Source: Actinomycetes bacterium (lineage in GTDB: Bacteria > Actinomycetota > Acidimicrobiia > IMCC26256 > PALSA-610). From it: DNA of 64,000 nucleotides. Below are positions 42,102-50,275 of this stretch, piece by piece. The position numbers were made by a program, and so were the translations under genes. The stretch lies in assembly GCA_025360585.1 (NCBI GenBank), contig JANYBW010000017.1, positions 53,922 to 117,921 on the forward strand, read 5' to 3'. How positions within the stretch are numbered: the first letter of the stretch is position 1; each line of letters opens with the position of its first letter. Below the pieces are notes generated by a model. It was not told where the DNA came from, made no database searches, and saw only the letters and a program-made list of their open reading frames with translations.

Positions 42102-43617
42102 AGCCCGCCCGACTACTCCAGCCGAATTGCGCAACGTCAAATTCAAAAGTGGCGTCCGCGGGTATGGCGCACAAGAAGTCGAAGCGATGTTGTTGAGCGC
42201 CGCGAGTGCTATTGAGCACCTATTGCGCGATCCCGCAGGTGCGAACGCGCAAGCCCGCGCCAACATTCGCGATTTGCGCAACGCCGAGTTACCGGACGTC
42301 TTTCGAGGTCTCAATCGCGACGACGTGAACGAGATGTGTGAGCGGGCCGCCGCGACAATCCAGCGACTATTGGCCAACGAAGCTCAATTGGAAAAGGCAC
42401 GCCCCGCGGACCCTAAACCTGTAGTTACAAGCGAGCCGGCTGTTGCACCCGAGCCGGTGGCGCCCGTTGCGGCAGTTCGCGTTGCTCGGCCGTTGATCGG
42501 CTCCGGAACCGAGGGTCTTGGTGCTGTTGCTAGCCGGCAAAGTGTTCGCGTTGCCCTTGGGGCCCGCACGTATCACGTTGCCGTCGGCAACGACCCGACC
42601 GGCGAAGCGGTATCAGTGTTGCAAACCTACGGAGCGCGTAAAGCGGTTGTCGTTACGCAACCCTCGATACGCGCTACCGCGCAGCAGTACTGCGACGCGC
42701 TCAACGCGCACAATATTGAAACCGTGGTTGTCGAAATCGCGGACGGTGAGGCAGCAAAAACGCTTGTCACCGTTGATGATTTGTGTCGTCAGTTGGCGAA
42801 ATTTGGCATCTTGCGCCGCGACGCGGTTCTGGCTGTCGGAGGCGGGGTGGTTGGTGATATCACCGGTTTCACCGCTTCGGTGTATTACCGCGGTATCGCG
42901 GTGGTGCAAGTCCCGACAACGTTGTTAGCCATGGTGGACGCGGCAATCGGGGGCAAGACCGCAGCGAATCTGCCGCAGGGCAAAAATCTGGTGGGAGCAT
43001 TTCATCAACCGCTCGCGGTGCTGTGCGATCCGTGCGTGCTCGCGAGCCTGTCCGACCGCGAGTTTCGCTGCGGGCTGGGCGAGGTCTTGAAATACGCGCT
43101 GATGGGCGACGATCAATTGCTCGGGATTATTGCCGATGAGAGCGCTGCGCTGCTCGCACGCGAGCCAGACGTATTGCGTCGCGCCATTATTCGTTCCGCG
43201 GCAGTCAAAGCGCGGTTCGTGAGCGCGGATGAATTGGAACGCACGGGACTGCGTGAGCACCTCAACTACGGCCACACGCTTGCCCACGCGATTGAGACCG
43301 CGGGTGATCACGTTTTGGCGCACGGCGAAGCCGTCGCGGTGGGGCTCGTGTTCGCCGGAGCTTTAGCGAGCGCACTTGAGCGGGTGACCCCCGAAATTGC
43401 TGAGCAACATCGAGCGCTCGCGTTGTCGCTCGGCTTGCCGGTATCGGTGCCAGAAGGGTTGCGGCGCTCGGAACTGATCGAAATCATGCGGCGCGATAAA
43501 AAATCGGTCGGCGGGTTGCGATTTGTGTTGCAGGGCCCTAATGGTTTGGAACGGGTCGACGACCCTTCGCAGCTGGCGTTAGACGTCGCGCTCAACGCCG
43601 TGGGCGTAACCAACTAA
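42091..43617 (+). CDS. aroB: 3-dehydroquinate synthase fused to a tandem DivIVA-like N-terminal region
   Basis: A 508-residue protein. Residues about 152-508 are a complete AroB: AVGGGVVGDITGFTASVYYRG binds NAD, PTTLLAMVDAAIGGKTAANLPQGKNLVGAFHQP follows, and the zinc ligands lie in GLGEVLKYALM and HLNYGHTLAHAIE. In front are two 36-residue repeats (10-45 and 59-94) aligned without gaps at a 49-residue offset, sharing L-R-N, R-G and a downstream V. They resemble the short DivIVA N-terminal motif (GxRGYxxxEV). A Pro/Ala-rich linker (100-135) joins the two parts. There is no good internal start, so the fusion appears real. See findings. Confidence 0.9.
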   Translation: MPVEARPTTPAELRNVKFKSGVRGYGAQEVEAMLLSAASAIEHLLRDPAGANAQARANIRDLRNAELPDVFRGLNRDDVNEMCERAAATIQRLLANEAQLEKARPADPKPVVTSEPAVAPEPVAPVAAVRVARPLIGSGTEGLGAVASRQSVRVALGARTYHVAVGNDPTGEAVSVLQTYGARKAVVVTQPSIRATAQQYCDALNAHNIETVVVEIADGEAAKTLVTVDDLCRQLAKFGILRRDAVLAVGGGVVGDITGFTASVYYRGIAVVQVPTTLLAMVDAAIGGKTAANLPQGKNLVGAFHQPLAVLCDPCVLASLSDREFRCGLGEVLKYALMGDDQLLGIIADESAALLAREPDVLRRAIIRSAAVKARFVSADELERTGLREHLNYGHTLAHAIETAGDHVLAHGEAVAVGLVFAGALASALERVTPEIAEQHRALALSLGLPVSVPEGLRRSELIEIMRRDKKSVGGLRFVLQGPNGLERVDDPSQLALDVALNAVGVTN

Positions 43618-43665
43618 GCTACAAAACTGTGCCGTCACGGAGCGCTTCCCGGATAGGTTCATGTC

Positions 43666-44112
43666 ATGGCGACATTGTTATTGCTTTCGGGGCCAAATCT
43701 GAACTTGCTGGGTGATCGAGAGCCCGAGATTTACGGCACCACCACGCTGGCTGATCTTGTTGCTTCGGCCCGATCGACCGCAGAACAACTTGGATTCGAT
43801 CTTGAACACGTCCAGAGCAATGCTGAGGGCGGGCTCATCGACGCGATTCACAACGCTCGCCATCGATGTGTAGCGATTGTGATCAATCCCGGAGCGTTCA
43901 CGCATTACTCGTACGCGATCGCGGACGCTCTCGCGAGTTTCGATGGTCCGATCGTTGAGTTGCATCTCAGTAATACGCATCGTCGCGAACCGTGGCGCCA
44001 CCGGTCGGTGATCACGCCTGTCGCTACCGGCGTCATTATGGGCTTCGGCGGCGATGGATATCCGATTGCCGTGCAGGTCGCCGTTGCGAAGGTCTTGGAG
44101 GCCACATCATGA
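43666..44112 (+). CDS. aroQ: 3-dehydroquinate dehydratase, type II
   Basis: A 148-residue enzyme with LLLSGPNLNLLGDREPEIYG (catalytic Tyr), QSNAEGGLIDAIH, INPGAFTHYSYAIADAL and ELHLSNTHRREPWRHRS. It catalyses trans-dehydration of 3-dehydroquinate. It lies 48 bases after aroB and overlaps the next gene by four bases (ATGA). Confidence 0.96.
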   Translation: MATLLLLSGPNLNLLGDREPEIYGTTTLADLVASARSTAEQLGFDLEHVQSNAEGGLIDAIHNARHRCVAIVINPGAFTHYSYAIADALASFDGPIVELHLSNTHRREPWRHRSVITPVATGVIMGFGGDGYPIAVQVAVAKVLEATS

Positions 44113-45239
44113 TCGATCTCAGCACCTTGGCACCGCTCGATATCGCCGCGCGCCTCCCGAAATTGCGCGCGCTCATTGCCGCGAGCGACTTTGATGCGCT
44201 GATCGTGAATCGGCTTCCGAACATTCGGTATCTCAGTGGCTTCACGGGCAGTGCCGCCACAATGTTGGTTCCGGCCGACGGCGATGTTCTGTTCCTGACC
44301 GACGGTCGCTACGGCGAACAATCCGCCGAACAACTCGAAGCGGCTGGGGTCGTTGCGCAACGTTCAATATTGACTGCCGCGAGCGCACAACTCGATGCGC
44401 TTGCCGACGCCATCGCGGCCGCGAACGTTGGCGTGCTTGGCGTTGAAGGTCACGGCATTACGTGGGATCAACAACGAAGTTACGACCAGCGGTTTCGTGG
44501 TACCAACCCGGCACTGACGATCGTGCCGTCCGGCACGATCGTGGAAGATCTGAGACGCATCAAAGACGACGGTGAAATCGATCGAATCCGCGCCGCGTGC
44601 GCAATCGCCGATGATGCATTTCAAGCACTGTTACCGCAACTCGCGAATGGCCTGACCGAACGAGCGTTTGCGATACAGCTCGAGTTTGGAATGAAACAGC
44701 GCGGCGCGAGTGCCAACAGTTTTGATCCGATTATCGCCAGCGGGCCGAATGGTGCGATGCCGCACGCTCGCCCCAGCGACCGTGTTATCGAACGCAACGA
44801 ACTCATCGTGTGTGATTTCGGCTGCATCGTTGATGGCTACTGCTCGGACATGACCCGGACGGTGAGCGTCGGCGATCCCGGGCCCCAAGCGACTGCCTTG
44901 TACGACCTGGTTTTCGAAGCGCAAGCCGCGGGCCGTGATCTTGTGCGTGCTGGCGCTGAGCTCGTGGCCATCGACGCTGCGTGCCGCGACATCATCGCAG
45001 CTGCCGGAATGGGCGAACTGTTTTCGCACTCGACCGGCCACGGCGTCGGCATCGAGATCCACGAGGCACCTCGGGTTGCGGCAACTGCCTCTGGTATCGT
45101 TTTCGACCGCGATGTGGTTACGGTTGAACCTGGCGTTTATCGTCCGGGAGTCGGCGGTGTTCGCATCGAAGATACCGTCGTGGTCGGTCCAACCGGGTCC
45201 GTCTCACTCACCAATACGCCCAAAGGCCTCATCCTGTGA
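44109..45239 (+). CDS. M24-family Xaa-Pro aminopeptidase/dipeptidase
   Basis: A 376-residue creatinase-fold metallopeptidase. The N-terminal domain contains LPNIRYLSGFTGSAATMLV. The catalytic domain has the metal ligands Asp in CDFGCIVDGYCSDMTRTV, His in HSTGHGVGIEIHEAP, Glu in VTVEPGVY and Glu in GVRIEDTVVV. It commonly precedes efp in Gram-positive bacteria, as here. It releases N-terminal residues before proline. Confidence 0.92.
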   Translation: MIDLSTLAPLDIAARLPKLRALIAASDFDALIVNRLPNIRYLSGFTGSAATMLVPADGDVLFLTDGRYGEQSAEQLEAAGVVAQRSILTAASAQLDALADAIAAANVGVLGVEGHGITWDQQRSYDQRFRGTNPALTIVPSGTIVEDLRRIKDDGEIDRIRAACAIADDAFQALLPQLANGLTERAFAIQLEFGMKQRGASANSFDPIIASGPNGAMPHARPSDRVIERNELIVCDFGCIVDGYCSDMTRTVSVGDPGPQATALYDLVFEAQAAGRDLVRAGAELVAIDAACRDIIAAAGMGELFSHSTGHGVGIEIHEAPRVAATASGIVFDRDVVTVEPGVYRPGVGGVRIEDTVVVGPTGSVSLTNTPKGLIL

Positions 45240-45796
45240 GCATTTCCAGCAACGATTTGAAAAACGGCGTCACCCTAAACTTGCCCGAAGGCTTGCTGAC
45301 GGTCGTCGAATTCCAGCACGTCAAGCCGGGCAAAGGTGGCGCGTTCGTTCGCACGAAATTGAAGAACGCGCGAACCGGCCAAGTCCTGGACCGCACGTTT
45401 CGGGCTGGCGAAACGTTGGGGTTCGCCCAGATCGACAAACGCGAAATGCAGTACCTCTATCGTGAAGGCGACGAGATTGTCTTCATGGACAACGAAACCT
45501 ACGACCAGATGCAAGTGCCGGCGAAGAACCTCGGCGAGTCCGGGTATTACGTCAAAGAAAACGACACCGTTGTCTTGGCGATGTTCAACGAAGAAATCAT
45601 TGGCGTCGAACTTCCCGCGGCCGTCGAGCTCGTGATTAGCGAAACCGAACCTGGGGTGCAAGGCGATCGGGTGAGCGGTGCCCGCAAACCGGCGAAGCTC
45701 GAAACTGGCCTGACGGTGCAGGTGCCACTCTTTGTTGGGCCTGGCGAGAAAATCAAAGTCGATACTCGTACGGGCGAATATCTCAGTCGCGCCTGA
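45236..45796 (+). CDS. efp: Translation elongation factor P
   Basis: A 186-residue, three-domain protein. The tip region reads KPGKGGAFVRTKLKN, with Lys at the position modified in some EF-P proteins. The second and third domains show GDEIVFMDNETYDQ and GLTVQVPLFVGPGEKIKVDTRTGEYLSRA. The start is GTG, overlapping the peptidase stop (GTGA). EF-P rescues ribosomes stalled at polyproline. Confidence 0.96.
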   Translation: MSISSNDLKNGVTLNLPEGLLTVVEFQHVKPGKGGAFVRTKLKNARTGQVLDRTFRAGETLGFAQIDKREMQYLYREGDEIVFMDNETYDQMQVPAKNLGESGYYVKENDTVVLAMFNEEIIGVELPAAVELVISETEPGVQGDRVSGARKPAKLETGLTVQVPLFVGPGEKIKVDTRTGEYLSRA

Positions 45797-46224
45797 TGGC
45801 GTACCGCTCCACTCGCCGTGAAGCTCGCGAACGGGCACTGACACTCGCGTACGAGCTCGATCAGCGAGCAGTTTCGGCGCAGGATCTTCTCGATGGTTTA
45901 CCGCTTCCTGCTGATGATTACGTGCAGACGTTGCTGCGCGGGGTCGATGCACATTCCGCGGAACTCGATGTATTGCTCAACGAGCATGCCAAAAACTGGT
46001 CGATAGATCGCATGCCGGTCATCGACCGCACCTTGTTGCGGCTAGCCACCTACGAGCTGGTCTACGAACCCGAATTGGCCACCGCAGTGGTCATCAACGA
46101 AGCGGTGGAACTGGCGAAGCAATACTCCACCAAAGACTCCGGCCGTTTTATCAACGGACTCTTGTCACGAATCGCGCAAGTGGTGCGCGAAATCCCGCTC
46201 GAATCTGCTGAAATCGAGTCGTGA
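45796..46224 (+). CDS. nusB: Transcription antitermination factor NusB
   Basis: A 142-residue helical protein beginning [21 protein letters not shown]. The conserved second half is [59 protein letters not shown]. It joins NusE and boxA RNA in rRNA antitermination. Gene starts and stops overlap with efp and clpS. Confidence 0.95.
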   Translation: MAYRSTRREARERALTLAYELDQRAVSAQDLLDGLPLPADDYVQTLLRGVDAHSAELDVLLNEHAKNWSIDRMPVIDRTLLRLATYELVYEPELATAVVINEAVELAKQYSTKDSGRFINGLLSRIAQVVREIPLESAEIES

Positions 46225-46532
46225 GCGCTACTGCAACAATGGGCGAGACGATCACCCGCCCAGAGATCGATGAACAACTTGATGTCGCGGTCGATACCGA
46301 TGCGCCGTGGATTGTATTGGTCTGGAACGACCCCGTGAACCTCATGACCTACGTGACGTACGTGTTGCAAAAGCTGTTCGGCTATTCCCGCAACAAGGCC
46401 GAATTGCTGATGTTGCAAGTACATCAAGAGGGAAAGGCCGTCGTGTCGAGTGGCGCACGCGCGCAAGCTGAGGGCGATGTCGCCAAACTGCACGCACACG
46501 GTTTATGGGCAACATTGCAACAGGACCGGTAA
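46221..46532 (+). CDS. clpS: ATP-dependent Clp protease adaptor ClpS
   Basis: A 103-residue N-degron adaptor. The core [49 protein letters not shown] contains the NDP and MxYV residues of the N-end pocket. The start is GTG 46221, overlapping nusB (GTGA). It delivers N-degron proteins to ClpAP or ClpCP. Confidence 0.95.
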   Translation: MSATATMGETITRPEIDEQLDVAVDTDAPWIVLVWNDPVNLMTYVTYVLQKLFGYSRNKAELLMLQVHQEGKAVVSSGARAQAEGDVAKLHAHGLWATLQQDR

Positions 46533-46535
46533 AGA

Positions 46536-47075
46536 ATGGCATTGCGTTCTCAGTGGTTTTCGCGCGACCGATCGGGTGCCGTTCGCCTGCAATTGCGTGC
46601 CGACGAAGCCGCATTCCTGACCCAAGTCATCGGCGAATTGCGTGAAGCCCTGGCCCAACCCGCCGATAGCCCGCTGATGCAGCGACTGTTTCCTCGTGCG
46701 TACCTCGACCCCACTGAGGATGCCGCGGAGCGCGAGTACAGCATTTTGGTTAATGCTGATCTCTTGCGGGTTCGTCTCGACCGTACGCAAGCGATCCTGG
46801 ATGTCTTGGAGCCCATTGCGCTGCGTCCGTCGACTGCCAAGGCCGTGAGCGTCGTGCTGACGGGCGAACAAGTCGGGGAGTGGATGGGCGCGGTCAACGA
46901 TGCTCGCCTTGCGCTGGGTGTCGTCTTCGACGCGGATGAGGATCTCGACATCGACGACCTCGATCCGCAGGATCCACGTCGCTATGGCCTTGAGGTCTAC
47001 GACCTACTGAGTTATTTCTTCAGTGAGCTCGTTGATGTGGCTGCGCTGTCGATGCCCAGCGAAGGCCTGGAATAG
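46536..47075 (+). CDS. DUF2017-family protein
   Basis: A 179-residue actinobacterial protein regularly encoded right after clpS. It begins RSGAVRLQLRADEAAFLTQVIGELREAL and has RLFPRAYLDPTEDAAEREYSILVNADLLRVRL in the middle, with an acidic DADEDLDIDDLDPQDPRRYGLEVYDLLSYF segment. No enzymatic motif is visible. The context suggests involvement with Clp-dependent proteolysis, as an inference. Confidence 0.9.
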   Translation: MALRSQWFSRDRSGAVRLQLRADEAAFLTQVIGELREALAQPADSPLMQRLFPRAYLDPTEDAAEREYSILVNADLLRVRLDRTQAILDVLEPIALRPSTAKAVSVVLTGEQVGEWMGAVNDARLALGVVFDADEDLDIDDLDPQDPRRYGLEVYDLLSYFFSELVDVAALSMPSEGLE

Positions 47076-47154
47076 GCATCCTGGCCCGACGCGCGAGTCG
47101 AGCTTTGGCTCCGCGCGAACGAAAACGATCTTGGGGCGTACGCTTGGAGTGCCG

Positions 47155-48255
47155 ATGACAGTTCCCAATGAGCGTGCCCCAATGAGCGTTGCAGGCGATA
47201 CCGCAGACCGCCAGCACGGCGGCCATTTCGTCGCGCCCGAACTGAGTACGCCTACTCACGGCCTGCACGATCACGACCTGCACGATCACGATCATTCTCG
47301 GCACTTGGCGAGCGCCCGCCGTTCGGCCCTCGTGGTCGCGTTGGTACTCAACGTGGGGTTCTTCGGCCTCGAAATCGCTGGTGGAGTCCTGCTGCATTCG
47401 TTGGCGTTACTCGCGGATGGCGTGCACATGCTGAGCGATGTGGTTGCGTTGACCATCGCGCTTGGCGCGGCATCGCTGGCGAGTCGCCCCGCTACCGGCC
47501 GACACACGTTTGGGCTTGGTCGCGCTGAGGTACTCGCTGCGCTTGGCAACGCGGCGATTTTGCTTGCCGCTACTGGCTGGATTGGTTTCGTTGGGGCTCA
47601 GCGGCTTATTGCTGATTCGTCAACGACTGCTGTGGATGGTGGAGGAGTCGCGATTGTCGCGGCTATCGGATTGATCATCAACGTTGCGAGTGCAATCGTG
47701 CTCGCTCGCTCGGCACGAGGCAATCTCAATATGCGCGGCGCGTACGTCCACATGGCCACCGACGCCCTAGGAAGTGGTGCTGCACTAGTAGCCGGTATCG
47801 GCATCGTGGTGTGGTCGGCGCAGTGGCTTGATCCGATCGCTTCGATTGGAGTCGGTGCAGTCACGCTCGTTGCCGGTTGGCGCGTGCTGCGAGACGCAAC
47901 CCACGTCTTGCTCGACGCCGCTCCGCAACATCTCGATACCGAAACGGTGAACGCCGCGATTTTAAATATTGCCCAGGTCACCGCAGTCCACCATGTGCAC
48001 ATCTGGACAATCGCGTCGGATCAGAGCGCGCTCAGCGCGCACGTTGTGTTGGCCGAGGAGCTTTCGCTTCACGATGCCCAGTTCGTCGGCGCCGAAATCA
48101 AAGCGCAATTGGCCCATCAATTCGATATCACCCACACAACGCTCGAACTCGAGTGTCACGACTGTGGGATTCTGAGCAGTGCCGATCACCCACACGATCA
48201 AATTGTCCAGGATCACGCTGCGCACCTTGTTTTGCCCTCGATGGAGAACCAATAG
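47155..48255 (+). CDS. Cation diffusion facilitator (zinc/cobalt-type efflux)
   Basis: A 366-residue CDF transporter. The N-terminus is His/Asp-rich (HDHDLHDHDHSRH), likely a metal-binding segment. Six membrane helices follow, with the transport-site pattern HxxxD in ADGVHMLSDV and HMATDALGS. The C-terminal cytoplasmic domain includes VHHVHIWTIASDQSALSAHVV. ATG 47155 has GGAG; the open frame to 47023 overlaps the previous gene. It expels Zn2+ or similar ions in exchange for protons. Confidence 0.92.
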   Translation: MTVPNERAPMSVAGDTADRQHGGHFVAPELSTPTHGLHDHDLHDHDHSRHLASARRSALVVALVLNVGFFGLEIAGGVLLHSLALLADGVHMLSDVVALTIALGAASLASRPATGRHTFGLGRAEVLAALGNAAILLAATGWIGFVGAQRLIADSSTTAVDGGGVAIVAAIGLIINVASAIVLARSARGNLNMRGAYVHMATDALGSGAALVAGIGIVVWSAQWLDPIASIGVGAVTLVAGWRVLRDATHVLLDAAPQHLDTETVNAAILNIAQVTAVHHVHIWTIASDQSALSAHVVLAEELSLHDAQFVGAEIKAQLAHQFDITHTTLELECHDCGILSSADHPHDQIVQDHAAHLVLPSMENQ

Positions 48256-49215
48256 ATGCAACTGCAATCAGTCGATGACGAGCCGCTATCGGCAATCACG
48301 TTGGCCGGTGCCGCGTTCGATGAAATGCGCAAAGTCATTCGCGGCAAGGACGACGCGATCCGTCTCGCGCTTGTCTCGGTGCTGAGCGGCAGTCATCTCC
48401 TCATTGAAGACACGCCCGGCACCGGCAAAACCTTGTTGGCCAAGACGCTCGCTGTCGCGTTGGGCGGGACATTTCGGCGCGTGCAATGCACTCCTGATCT
48501 CCTGCCGTCGGATCTCACAGGCACGTCGGTGTATTCACCCGCGAGTGGGGAGTGGTCGTTTCGAAGCGGACCCATTTTTGCGAACGTTGTACTCGCAGAT
48601 GAACTCAATCGGGCGTCGCCGCGCACCCAAGCCGCACTGCTCGAACCCCTCGAAGAACTCCACGCGACGGTCGATGGCGAAACCCGTCGGCTGCCGGAGC
48701 CATTCATTTGCATCGCGACACAAAATCCGTACGGTTCCGCCGGCACCTTCCCACTGCCAGACAGCCAACTTGATCGTTTCGGAATTGTGTTGAGTTTGGG
48801 GTTGCCCGATCGCGATTCCGAACGCGAGATCCTCGTTGGTGCGGGCGGTGCCGACGCGTTCCGCGACGCTCGCGCGGTCTGTAAACCCGACCACATTGTT
48901 GCCGCAGTCCAAGAGATACGTGGAGTGCATATCGCGGCGCCGCTTTTGGAATACATCCTGGATCTTGTGGGCCAAACCCGAACCCACGCAGGTGTTGCAC
49001 TTGGTGCCTCGCCCCGTGCTACTAAGGGGCTTCTGCGTGCCGCGCAGGCCCACGCGATCGTGAGCGGACGCACCTACGTTTCGCCGGATGATGTACAGGC
49101 GATTGCGGCCCCGGCACTTTCGCACCGGATGGGTTTGTTGAGCGGCTTCAATCTGGAATCGGGTGCTCAACTCGTGGGTGATGCGCTGAGCATCACGCCG
49201 GTTCCGCGTCCGTAG
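48256..49215 (+). CDS. MoxR-family AAA+ ATPase
   Basis: A 319-residue AAA+ ATPase. Walker A is EDTPGTGKTLLAK, Walker B is VVLADELNRASPRTQAALLEPLEEL, sensor 1 is CIATQNPYG, and the sensor 2 region is LGASPRATKGLL. MoxR proteins act as chaperones, often with DUF58 and transglutaminase proteins, which follow directly here. It starts right at the end of the CDF gene. Confidence 0.93.
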   Translation: MQLQSVDDEPLSAITLAGAAFDEMRKVIRGKDDAIRLALVSVLSGSHLLIEDTPGTGKTLLAKTLAVALGGTFRRVQCTPDLLPSDLTGTSVYSPASGEWSFRSGPIFANVVLADELNRASPRTQAALLEPLEELHATVDGETRRLPEPFICIATQNPYGSAGTFPLPDSQLDRFGIVLSLGLPDRDSEREILVGAGGADAFRDARAVCKPDHIVAAVQEIRGVHIAAPLLEYILDLVGQTRTHAGVALGASPRATKGLLRAAQAHAIVSGRTYVSPDDVQAIAAPALSHRMGLLSGFNLESGAQLVGDALSITPVPRP

Positions 49216-49240
49216 CGAACGCCCGAAGTTTCCCGCTGCG

Positions 49241-50275
49241 ATGGCCCCCAGGATCACCTTAGAAGGACTTGAACATGGTCCCGTTCCGCCACCCGTCGCT
49301 CGTGCGGGCGCGGCGCCTCAATCATCGGTGGAGCCCGCGCCGCTTCCGACAGTTCGGCGGATACGGACGGGGCCAGGCGAATTTACGTTCGGAGCGTTGC
49401 TCTGGGCCGGCCTGGGTTTTTATTCGATTACGCAAGGTTTCGCGCAAGATCGATCGCAGTTGGTGCTGATCGCTGCAGTTTCGTTCGCCGTGTTGGCGAT
49501 TGGTGTGGTCTGGCCAATGGTCGCGCTGCGAAGCGTGACCACTACCGCGACAACTCCCAGCGATGTGCAATGCGGCGGTCGATTTTCAGTTGGAGTGAGC
49601 GTTGCCGGCCGCACCCGCGCCGTGTTGCTCAGGGTCGTCGATTTCCAGTCGAGCTGGGTGCATTGCGATGCGCCCGATGTCGGCTCGATACCTGTGGTCG
49701 CACCCCATCGTGGGGTCCACCAGTCGGTGCTCGTCGAACTTACGTGCGGCGGGCCGCTCAATGTGTTTGTGCGGCACAAGGTCGTGTCTTGCCGGCTCGC
49801 CGCTCCGTTGTATATCGGCCCGGTGCCGATTCACGTTGCGGCGCATACGCAACCGGTCAGCGATGCTGCGATCACTGCCGCGAACCAAATGCCGCAGACC
49901 TCCGATGTTGTTCGATCGACCAGACCGTACGTAGCCGGCGACCCGGTGCGGTCGGTGCATTGGCCAACGACGGCGCGCACCGGACATCTCGTCGTTCGTG
50001 AATTCGAACCGCCGACACAGCTTGGCCTTGCGATCATCGTCGACTTGCGCGGTGGCGACTCGCGATCAGTCGAAGCCAGTGTGAGCCAAGCCGCAGGCGC
50101 GGCGCATTCGGTACTTGCAACTGGAGGGCGCTGCCTACTGGTGACCGCGAATCCGCGGGCTTCGGCGACCGTCGTGAACTCGTTGCTCAGCGTCCAACGA
50201 ACCCTTGCCGCGGCGTCTCGCCAGGACCCAGGCCCCGCACCGACCGGTTGGCCAATATTGGTGATTGCATCATGA
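49241..50275 (+). CDS. DUF58 membrane-associated protein
   Basis: A 344-residue protein with two adjacent membrane helices (about 47-63 and 72-95) and a C-terminal DUF58 domain. The diagnostic motif is RPYVAGDPVRSVHWPTTARTGHLVVREFE. A VWA-like region (LGLAIIVDLRGGD) follows. With MoxR and TgpA it forms a conserved three-gene unit, thought to act at the envelope. The stop overlaps the next start (ATGA). Confidence 0.88.
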   Translation: MAPRITLEGLEHGPVPPPVARAGAAPQSSVEPAPLPTVRRIRTGPGEFTFGALLWAGLGFYSITQGFAQDRSQLVLIAAVSFAVLAIGVVWPMVALRSVTTTATTPSDVQCGGRFSVGVSVAGRTRAVLLRVVDFQSSWVHCDAPDVGSIPVVAPHRGVHQSVLVELTCGGPLNVFVRHKVVSCRLAAPLYIGPVPIHVAAHTQPVSDAAITAANQMPQTSDVVRSTRPYVAGDPVRSVHWPTTARTGHLVVREFEPPTQLGLAIIVDLRGGDSRSVEASVSQAAGAAHSVLATGGRCLLVTANPRASATVVNSLLSVQRTLAAASRQDPGPAPTGWPILVIAS

